From: Warburgia ugandensis
Lineage: Eukaryota; Streptophyta; Magnoliopsida; Canellales; Canellaceae
Direction: 5' to 3'
NCBI GenBank assembly: GCA_035236585.1
Contig: CP141126.1
Span: 6,895,001-6,959,000, forward strand
DNA length: 64,000 nucleotides
Shown here in pieces: positions 36,601-48,600 of the stretch. The stretch's first letter is position 1. Each line of letters opens with the position of its first letter. Below the pieces are notes generated by a model. The model searched no databases and was not told the origin of the DNA. It saw only the letters and a program-made list of their open reading frames with translations. The position numbers and the translations under genes were made by a program.

Positions 36601-39600
36601 ACTCTAACAATAAGAGTTAGTACATCTTTTATTCCTAGCCAAATCACTCCATGAATAATGGAATTGAGTCTAAATTCTCAAACCTCATTAGTCAAATGAG
36701 CCTTTATAAGTCAAATACACCCCAAGAAAACAGAATAACTGAACTGAAAAACCATGATCTTATTGAGAGTGGCTAGATCTCTTCTGGTTAACATTATTCT
36801 CTTCTAACATTATCATAAAAGCCTTCTCAGCATCTTCAAGAAGAATGTCCTATTCAAGCACTTAGATCTTATTCTCATTTACCGGGGGACCATTCTAAAA
36901 TGTTTGGATCTGAACATTTGGTGACGGGGAGGATCATCTTGGGGCTAAACTTTCAAATGTCTTTTTATAGAATTATCAGAAGTCTCAAAAGAATAGATAA
37001 GGTAAACTGGTCTGGTTCATATATGATTTCTTCTTCTTTTTACTTTTCTTCTCCTTTTCAGAATGGAGGGTCTGCTTGAACACCAGGACCTCTTAGTTAT
37101 GAGATAAGGAACTTAACCAAACTCGGCTCAGTGCTCCATTGGTTGATTCAATATCAATATATGTAACTTCCGAAAGTGGGTGCTTCTCTTGTATATCTCT
37201 TACTACCCAAACCCCAAAAGGATATTCTTGAAAATTCTCTTGCCTTCAAGTTACTAGCCATGATGATGACCCTCTTACCTCCAACAGTAATATGCCATTT
37301 ACTGGAGTTTTAAAAAGCAAAGGTTTGTAGTTGGACAGGAAGTTAATCGCCTTCGATCACATCCCCCGGCTTTTGATTCTTTTCCGCTCTCCATCTTCTT
37401 GATCCACAAATCTCTTGATGTACCTACTACAATATTTAAGGGTAATAAGTTTATACCTCTCATCCAATACTAATTTGTTTCATATGAGCTAACTTTTAGA
37501 TATAGAGAATATTTGTTTTCCATATCACAATAGTTGAAAGCACCTCCAAAAGTAGCAGATGTCACGGCTCACACTTAAAGGAAACCGGCTTCAATTTCTC
37601 TGAAGGGAAGATGGCATGTTAGAAAAATATGGTGGCTTTAGAAGTAACAAGAACCTAAATTCTTGTTTTATTAGCAAAAGGGAAGCATGTGACTGGGCAC
37701 AAATGGGTATAGACATAAAAATGAGCACATTGGTTTGGTGTAACAAAATTCGCATTTAGAGATTATGAGCAAACTACTGAGACCAAAATATAAAGATTTA
37801 TCAGCAAATACCTCAATATACTGCAAAGGGATGGATGACATGCTGACATAACAAAGAATTATCAGCCAATATATATCTCCTTGAGGTTAAACAAAAAAAT
37901 CAAGTTGGAAGGCATGATAAGATAATTCATAAATATATGTCTAAATGAGGCAAAGGTCTTGTATCGAAAGGATAAATCCTACAGATTCATAGTTTCTAGT
38001 TTATTGCATGGAGTAAAATTAAGATGGCTCTTACTGAATGTCATAGATCTCATGCCAACCTTTCAGATAACCCTTGTTAATAGCATCACTGTAGTTCCCT
38101 TGAGCATAATAAGCCATGCCAAGACGACTATATGCCTTGCTGTAATTTGGATCTATTACGATGGATTTATTACAGTCTGTAATTGCTTCAGTGTACTCAT
38201 GGATCTGAGTGTAAGCTGCGGCCCTGATAACAATGCATTGCAGTGTGCTTCATTTAAAGATAGTCTCATTTATTCAACAGCCAAATAAACTTAACAACAG
38301 ATAATCATACAATTTGCATGACTGAACAGCCCAAGCAAGTACAAGATCAGTAAAGAATTGAATAAGAATAATTTATACATGCTTAATGGTGCAGAATACG
38401 AACCAGCAAAGACAACAGATAAATCGATTGCTTTGCAAAAGTCAAAAGCAAGTTTGTAAACAATTCCTAGAATGTTGCATAGGGTCTCACAAAGTGAAAA
38501 CACGTGTGGACAATTTGCACGCAATCTAAAACTGCTGCACTGGAAAGTAAAAGCACAAGCATGCACACCTTGCATTTGTCAAAGGTCATCTAGTGTTGAT
38601 GTAGGACAGAATACAAAATGACCTAATCTATATGTTGAGATCATATTAGAATTAACTTAAATAAGAAAACATAAATTAAGCAACAACGAGCAGTTTAATA
38701 TGCAAAAAATCAGTCTTAATTAGCATGAGCCTACAGTGAGTTACAGAATCTGCAGACCACCCCAGATCTTTACTGATTAAGGTAAGGTCGAAGTTTCAAT
38801 CTAGATCGTCCTTCTAATCGACGAACGGTCCTAATTAAGCTTCAGATTTAGGATTCAGAAATTTGATGCAAGATAAGAATTCTAGATTATTACTAAACAT
38901 GGCTTCACGCCCATGGGAAGGAAGCTAGAATGAGGAATCCACCAAGTCTGACGAAATTTTCATTCATTATTAATCAAAAACTACTTGCACAAAAGAGAAA
39001 AAGATTTTAAGTAGGGGACATGCAACCATCTAGGATTCAGAAATTTAATGCAGGATAAGAATTCTAGATTATTACCAAACATGGCTTCACGCCCATGGGA
39101 AGGAAGCTAGAATGAGGAATCCACTAAGTTTGACAAAATTTTCATTCATTATTCATCAAAAACTACTTACACAAAAGAGAAAAAGATTTTAAGTAGGGGA
39201 CATCCAACCCTAATCTAGGAAAAAGACAAAATTGCCCATACTTAGTCACAACACACTAAGAAGCCTAATATCCTTAAATATTAAAATAAAATAAATAAAA
39301 ATGGAAAGAAAACGTGGGATGATGGTCCCCATCAAGTCTGCACTCAGCAATGGTGCAGCCCAACCATGGAATTGGTTCATCAACTTAGACTAATACTACA
39401 CCGACGCCTCCTACGCACAGTGGCCCAAGGACCCTCACCTAGGTGACTAGGGTTCAAGAGTGTGCACATGAGTGTGTATCATCATCATCATTATTAAGAC
39501 CTTATCCTGATTACGGGTCAGTGCACATGTGTGTGTATGTGTCTATAAAAAACAGGCAAAACGGTGCATGAAGCTCCCACATTCGCTGGGTCCAAGAAGG

Positions 39601-42600
39601 GGCAAACACCACAAGGGTATATAGTACACAGCCTTACCTTGCATTTTTAAGGCTGTTTACATGCATTGAACCAGTGACCTCAAGATCACACCATGATAAC
39701 TCTACCATTGCGCCAAGGCTTCCCTTCTATGTGCATGTATGTGTCTACTATTCATTTAAAAATAAATAAATAAATAAAAATAGACTAATACCAAGAACTA
39801 GACGGAGAAATTCATAACGAAGTACTAAAAGTTCTTTTTGTAAAGAAGAAAAGAACAATTTACAGTAAAAATAATGGACTTCTGCCAAAACATCCCTATT
39901 TTGATTTTATCACTTCATTAATCACTAGTTAAGTAAGACCATTGCCAAAAAGTCCCTAAAAGCAACTCTTGTCAACAAATATTATTTAATCTTACAAAAA
40001 AACGTATTTGCCCTCTAATTAATACATTAACTTGCTTTATTATTATAATACATATTTCCTGCTACATTTCCTCTTTAGGAACATCTTTGTCCATGTTTTA
40101 AACCATTGAAGTAGGCCCCACTAGCTGTCCTTTCCACTATCTTTCCTCTTCCTCGATATTTTAGATGTTCCATGAAGCTGCAGCTATATTTCCATAATCA
40201 AAACCATACCTATTCAGACCTCATCTATAGTACAGCTTATGCTATAATAATTCAGATAATAATAGAAAAAGTGGCCCCTGCTATACTTCTGCCCTCTCAT
40301 AACTCATAGCTCATCATTAGTATGACCTATAGTACAAATGTTTCAGATAATTGACAAAGTAGGCCCCACTTATACTTCAAACAACCATGGCTCATTTGAC
40401 TTCCGATAAGATTAGATGTTTGGATAATCTAAAAAGTGGGACCAACTTGTAGTTCTACCTGCTTACTTCACATACATTCAGTATATGAGATAAATGATTA
40501 AGCTAATTGAAAATGTATGCTCTGTACTATGGACCATCAAATAATGGTTCAGATAATTGCAGATGTCTGCCAGTACTTCTAGTTCCTCTCTCACTTTCTA
40601 TAGTAATGGCCTATGAAGCAAATGGTCAGATAATTAAAATTATAAGCCTGACTTAAAGTAATGCCTCGGGGGAGAGGGCCAGAGAGAGACGTATTTTTTA
40701 CAGGAAGATGATGTGGAAGATCAACTAGAATGTGGGTTTTGTTCCATTAATTGAGGCAAATGTGTAATTTTCCAAAGGTCACTTAGCGGCAATTAACATG
40801 AGTTGCCTTTAGGGACTTCTTAGGCGATTATCTTCCAAAATAGCAACTTCTTAGACATTAGGGGATAGCTGGTGATTATTTAAGCATTTAAATCCAAAAT
40901 AGAGATGTTTGGCAAAAGTCTCCAAAAATAATAACATCAGGCACTTTTGTCAGAAAAGAAAACCAAATAGAGAGAGACGTATTTTTTACAGGAAGATGAT
41001 GTGGAAGATCAACTAGAATGTGGGTTTTGTTCCATTAATTGAGGCAAATGTGTAATTTTCCAAAGGTCACTTAGCAGCAATTAACAGAAGTTGCTTTTAG
41101 GGACTTCTTACGCGATTATCTTCCGAAATAGCAACTTATTAGACATTAGGGGATAGCTGGTGATTATTTAAGCATTTAAATCCAAAATAGAGATGTTTGG
41201 CGCAAGTCTCCAAAAATAATAACATCAGGCACCTTTGTCAGAAAAGAAAACCAAAAGCATGAAACTCTTGATAAAAGAGGATTTATAATATGAACAGAAC
41301 TAAGAGCAATCCATTATCATATAGTAAAAGCTAAGTATTTAGCAAATTTCATGGTTATTCATGCCAGTACGTCTATGTGTCTGTGTGTGTGTGTGCATAT
41401 AATATGTATACATGCATATCCAGTCATGTATATGTGTTCTCTTAAGTGTAACACTGAAATACAATAGTGGGAAACTGGGAGCATGGATGAGAGAATGCGG
41501 GCAGTAACTCTATTCAGTAAAATCTGTTCGTAAATCTGTGTGAGTTTATGCAAGTAATATGTGTATATGTACATCTAGTCATGCCAGGGTGGAGAATGGA
41601 CTCAAATTGAGGAGGGAGTGGTTGCAGCAGTAATATAGCACAAAATTTTATAGCTATTAAGCATATAACAATAGAAAAAATTTCTGTAAAAGATAGAAAG
41701 TATTGGAAAATTTCTTTATAATTACATAGGCTAGCTAGATATATAGGGAAGACGGCAAAAATATAAAAGACCATGTAACAACAACCACTATGGATGTAAT
41801 AACTCCTAGTAAATGTTCCACAATGGAATTCTAGGAATAAGGAGCAAGCAACAACAAATATATGCAGTACTTCAAATATGAATTGAAAAATGAACTCCAC
41901 AACACCACAGACTATGTTTACGCTGCAACTCACATGCTTTGCATCAGCACATTGTCCAATTTCTATTGTAGAAGGACACTTGATAATGACATAAATTATG
42001 AACCTGAAGGTGTGCTTAGTGCCATTATTCCAATCAAACAAAAGAGGAAAACATCTATACCATCCACAACTAGCCAAAGATGAATAATCTATATCTGAGG
42101 GGAGTGGGATGCGCTGCTATTTTCGGTGCAATGGTAGATTGAGGAAGAAGAAAGGAGTTTTCACATGAAAGGGGTTCTCTAACGGAGTTCCAATAATCGT
42201 ACAAGCTCAAAAGTGCATGAAAAGGTCTATGCCCTTTTCTTCTTCTTTGTATTAAATTCTTATTTGGGGATACAGTATTAGTCATACCTGATTAACTGAG
42301 ATTTCATGTAAAGCAATCAGTCCAAAGAAGACAACTAACATCATGTTTCAACACTAGCCAAAGCAGAAATTTAATGCAGACACCCAAAAACCCATATGCC
42401 CAAAATCCATACGGGATTATCACAACCTCCTCAACTCTTCTCATCACCACTGGTATCATGGGTTCTAGAGGATTGTAATCTATGAGCGAATTTGGGAAGA
42501 CCTGCTGTTCCCTTCCATTGACAGTGGTGGAAAGCAGTGGTCAACAGAGGCAGTAGTCGACGGCTATTGCAATGGCAGTGCTAGTAAACTTGAACTAATC

Positions 42601-45600
42601 TAGGGTTATTCTTACTGCGATTTTCTTAGATGTGACAAACAAAAAGAGCAAAAGACTTAAAAACCAATGACATTCACAGGAGTGCCATTACACAAACGAG
42701 GGTAAAAGCATTCTAACCATATTCTGTGGTCTCTCTAACCTACTCTCCATATGATGTAGGTTAGAGGGTCCTTCTATACAAAGCATTTCTATATAATTCT
42801 CAGATAGATAAAAAGGGCAGCCCCGGTGCACCAAGCTCCCGCCCATGCAGGGTCCAGGGAAGGGGCGGACCACAAGGGCCTATGGTAGGCAGCCTTACCT
42901 TGCATTTTGCAAGAGGCTGATTCCATGCCTTGAACCCATGACCTCAAGGTCACATGATGACAACTTTTACCATTGCGCCAAGGCTCCCCTTCTTCTCAGA
43001 TAGATAAAGCATTTCTAATTTCTTTTAAAGCTTCTTTCCCAATGGTTGAGCTGGGATTGGAATCTCAATCCTGTGGCTGGGATATAAGCACCCCAAACCT
43101 TACTACAGGTTAGAACCTTTCGCAATTATCTTCCCTACAGAACTCACGAAGAGCTTCTGAAATCTATATTCTCAACCAGGCATATATTGAGAATGGCCTT
43201 GATATGATTTTTTCAACACCTTGTCCACCAGTAATGCTCCATACTAACAAGAAGAATATTCAAACTCTGATAAAAACATACCAATCAATCCATGAAGTCT
43301 TAATGTACCTGTTGCAGTAGTATGTAGCATTATTTTCAGAGAGTGCTATGGCACAAGTGTACAGCTCAATAGCATCAGTGTATAGCTTTGACTGCATGGC
43401 CTGATTACCTGGAAAAGAAAATCTCAGGTTTAGCGGTTAATAAAAGAGTGGCAATCAAGGGGGTTGGACTCATTAACTCCCTCCTTGTCTTCTCTCTTGT
43501 GAGGGAACAATATAAAAGTATGCACGCACATTGAAGTACACACACACATAAACATAATGTATCTCTATCATGTGGACACAACATAAAGTATGCACACATT
43601 ACATATTTATCGTTATGTAAAACTTTGACATGTATAAAGTATGTACCTTCTCCATGAATAAACATGCATAAAAACAAATCAGCACGATAATTCTCATTCA
43701 ATCATTTGAGATAAAATCATAAGGTGAATCATATAATTAGATATATGATACTAAATTGTCCATGTAGATATTTGAGATCTTCTACATGTAAGAACCAAAT
43801 ATGTATGGTATAGTCATCCAGAGGATAACCCACCATTCATATTTTAACACATAATCTTGAAAAATAGTATATAAGTACTTTATAGAAAAATACTTTTAGA
43901 AAATAAGTGGGAGGATCATTTTCCCAAAAGGGGAATAATTACATTTTTTACATGGTATTCAAAAGTGGAAATTTTGAAAATGCAGGTGAAAACTTGGCTG
44001 TGGCAGAGAAAATCAGCCTATTTGCCTTCCCTAATTTTAGCAATAAAAGTTTTGCTGGTGGCAGCTCTCTTTTATGTCAAAAAGCGGAAACTTTGGCTAC
44101 GGGGACAAGCCAAAATGGCACTATGTGGTGCTTTTGTATACCATGCAGTGCTGCAGGGTGTCAACATGTTTGCAAGAGGTGTTGGATCCCACTCCTTGGT
44201 TTTCTTAAATGAAACATTTTAGTTTCTGTACAAACATGCTAACTCAAGTCCTAATCAATTGTGCAGACAAGTTCATCAGCAAGAATTAATGTCATGAAGA
44301 TGACTTTGGACAACAAGATAGATTACAAGAAGGTAAAAAAGATGGATTCCAGAAAACAAAATTTAAAGGTTGAAAACTCTAAAGTAGCATCAGTAGGGGC
44401 CTGCAATATAAAGTACCTTGCGACTTTAATGTCTCAGCTAGGCTCTTACAATCAGTCTGTTGGCATCCACATTTTTCCATTTCCTGTCAAAGGGAGATAA
44501 TTCCTGTCAAATATGGCCATGGCAGGGACAAAAGCCAGAAGTGCAAAGTGAACATCATGAATTAAGAAACAAATGCTTAGTATAAGACTTAGCATATTTA
44601 CATATGAGTATAGATGCTACCTTCAAGTCCTATTAAGCTGGTTTGAACACCAGCCAACCAATACATGGCTATATTATACCATATTTTTCAAGGTCCAAAT
44701 ACTTCACCGATTACTGAAAAACATGTAACTGCAAACCACTCATGCACAATACAATTGATTGTCATATGCAGTCTAACAAATGGTTGAGATGCTTGACCAA
44801 TGAGCTGTCCATTGTGAAGCCCATCAGTTTGAAGTGACAGTACATGTCAAAATACATGCCACCATACTTTCATGGCCCTGAGCCAGGTATGTTGTATCTC
44901 ATATCATGTGTACATATATGCATATGTTTACACAGACAAGCAGAACATAATTAGACTGGAACCAAAATTGAAAGGTAACTTTTAGCAAAACCATGGTAGC
45001 CTTATGCACCAAATGAGAAAACAGAGCAACAGATGAGTAGTGGGATACAGGCACAATATCAAAAACGCATGCACTCAAGAACTAGGTCATAGTATGTTAA
45101 CAAGTAGATAGAAGATACTAAAGGGTTCAGAGTCCAATCTCCTTCTCCATAAATATGTTAATTCAGAGAGCCTTGGAACCAAGAACAGACTAACCTCAAA
45201 ACCTCCAGCAAAATTCTTTGAAGCCAAAATTCTCTGAACAAGAAGGTTCATCTAGTTTAGTAAACCAGGTGTACAAAAAGGGATGAGGACCTCATATTTC
45301 TGGACAGTTTCAACATTTAGCCTGCTAGGGAAATGGAGCAAGATGCAAGGTGTGATATGAACTTTACTTGCATTCCTCAAAGGAAAACAATGCCAATTAT
45401 TGCTCTTGGATGTGCACATTGGTAAGAATTTATTATATCGTGATGGTAGGTAAAGTTGTCATCGTAACAAAGGCAATAGAAGGGGGGCCTTGGCGCAGCG
45501 GTAGAGTTTTTGTCGTGTGACCTTGAGGTCACGCGTTCAAGGTGTGGAAACAGCCTCTTGCAAAATGCAAGGTAAGGCTGTGTACCATTGACCCTTGTGG

Positions 45601-48600
45601 TCCGCCCCTTCCCTGGACCCTACATACGCAGGAGCTTCGTGCACTAGGGCTGCCCTTAGGCAATGGTAGGTAAAATTTGTACAGCTGGATAAATGGTGTC
45701 CAAAACTACTTTTGTTCTCTTTTCAACTATGGCCCCTAAGTTGAAGGCTCTAAGTATTTCAAATGGTTCAGTGATGTGTTCTCTAGAACTGTAGATACAT
45801 CTAGTAGCAATGGTCCTAAAACAAAACCCAGTGAAAAACTTGTAGTTTCATCATTACAGGTCTGTAGCACTTGCTTCTAAACGATTTTGAAACAGTAGCT
45901 TCCACTGGGACTAGGTCTTCAATATGCTTCAATAAGCAACATAGACAGTCTGTCCTCTTTGCCGCTTAGATTAGCAACTAAGAGACAGGAAATATTAGAA
46001 GGCAGTAGAAGATTTAAACATCCTAATAAAAATGGTAAGAGATATACAAAATGTTGGAGAAAGAAGCATAACTAGATAAGACCTTCTATTAGCAAGATGG
46101 GTGACATCAATGAATAAATAAAGAAAGAGTCACAAGATTGTTAACCATACCGTTAAAGCCTCATCAAATAAGTGTTTTGCCCTACCCAATTGGACATGGT
46201 CATCATCCCCAGTAGGTGTCGTATTGAAAAAATGAATCCTCTCAAGTGCACCAACAAATTCACCAAAGAGTTCATCATTTAAAACTCCTGCAATTAGATG
46301 AATGATCAAGGTAAAGTACAAGAAAAAAACTTCACTTTTCTACTACATATATTTATATATGAAGGTGGCTTAAATGAATATAAGTTTCAGTTCTTTGGAA
46401 GCCAAGATGAAACCAAGATATGAGAAATGTATGCCTAATATTTAAGAACTTTCTAAAAACTGCAAGTATAGTGTCAAATCAAAGCACAATAGCATAAAAA
46501 ACTCAGGACGATTGATTTTTAAAAGATATGACTTGTCTCTTGGGTGCTTCTCTTCCATGTAATGTACAAGGTTGTTTGACCAGCCTATGATAATGATACC
46601 TCCTGAGAGGAATCTATTATTCCAATAGGTTAGCTTCCATGGAAAGACTCAAAAACTAGTTTGTTACTGGTACGGCATATCTAGATGGATATATATACTG
46701 GATGAGTATATCACCTCGGGAATTAAAATGATTAAACGATCAAGAATTCAAGAACATAAAGCAGCTGAGTATTTCAAATAAGAAACTTTCAAGAGCTCAA
46801 TGTCAGGTTCGGTAACAAGGGGAAGCAGGCAAAGTCAGGATAGATGGCAAAAGCTATTGTGAATATAAGGAATGGGGTGTAAGTCTGAGATAGGAAAGGG
46901 TGATTGGAAGCCGTGGATATGTAGAGAAGAAAACAAAAGGCAGGGCGGTTTGACAAGTGCTAAATGAAAGAGAATGCAAGAATGTGGATTTTCAGATATT
47001 CAAATGGAAGAGAGGGAGGACCTCCAGATTCCAGTTTTTCTGACAGAGGTGAAATTTCCAAAACAAAAAAAACAAAAAAAACTGTAGATAAAGAGGGACA
47101 CTAGTCATAAACACGTTGCAAGTTGTTAATCATATTTCACCAATAACTCAGTTTGGTCCTACTTCTGATATCGCAAGCCTACTCAAAAAACTTCAATGAT
47201 TCTGATAATAAAGATGTTAAAAAAAAGAAAAAATAAAAATAAAAATCAGCACATAGTGGAATACAAATTTTAGACTTATACACCAAGAACTAGAAGTTCT
47301 GATATCATACCTGAAGCAGAAGGGTCATGTTTACATTCCTTCCTCTGATTAAGAAGGAAAACAAGATACGTGTCAGAATAAAAGGAAAAACACAATAAGT
47401 AAACAGCTGTACATAATACATTCTCAATTTCTTAAATGAGAAAATAAAATAAAATCCTTCACCAGAAAAGGTATAATTCTGCACGAGCATAAAATCATCA
47501 GGAACACTTAACGTCTTCTTAGCAAAAGACACAATATAATAACTGCATGAAATGTTTTTTCCTTCTGCAAGTACTGTGTGCTGATATTAAATCCAGTCAG
47601 GTTTAAGTTATTATTTTAATTAAGACTATCTGTGTATTTCAGGTACAAATTGTTGGTGTAAGTCATCAATGACCAGCAGCACTGATCACAAATCCTGTGC
47701 TCTTGATCCAGTTAAAAATTGCAACCATATGCTCAATAAAGGAACAAAAGTTGAAACAGTGGAAGAATTTCCACCAACTCAAGGATTATCTTGTACTTCC
47801 CTTAGTAGCCAACGGCTATCAATATATCCAAATAATATTTCACTAAACTTTCCAGTACTCCATCCATGATTAACAGAAAAGATACATCAAACTACCATTA
47901 TTAATACAAATAGAGGAAATCATTAATGCAAACTTTCACATTTGTGGGACTGATAAAATTAAACCCATCAGTAAATATATATAGCTCAACATTTCCGAAG
48001 AAATGGTGAAGAACAAAACTCAAATGAGAGAAATAAACAAAATTTCTTAATTCTTGAAACAAATAAACTCGAATATCATCTCATTCACATGCACCAAGGA
48101 ACAAACAGGTGCTAACAGTCCGTCTTAGTGCACAACATGTTTCCAATAACCATGAACCATACTTAGGTGCAATACTTCATCTCAGAACTCCACTTTCAAA
48201 TCTAAAAGGATTTTTTTAACATCTCTGCAGGAACAGTATTCCACCCAAAATCTCCACATGAAGTGCCTTATAAAAGGTGACAATAAGACACAAAGTGAAT
48301 TTATGCCCAACATATAAGTGAATGGTTTCCAGAAAGATCATCAAACAGTGAAATTATTCCATATTTAGTCCTAGAAAATACATTACATGGATAAGGATAT
48401 GATATCTATGTTGTACATGTCCTGAGTATTAGGATTATCTAAATCCCAAAATCTTAAAGATACAAATATTGCAAGGATCTACCATGTTTTTGCCCCACAA
48501 ACAAAAGGATCCTGATATCTCAGACATAACTAAATGTTTCTAGGCAAGATCTTTTGTCAATTAAAAGTTTAATCTATCAGATTCTCCTGCAACACAATAA

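Noticed and set aside
41514..42077. Reverse-strand open frame of 187 codons
   Set aside because: Lies within SGT intron 6, is rich in Phe/Cys/Ile as expected of AT-rich DNA, has no domain and no splice context.
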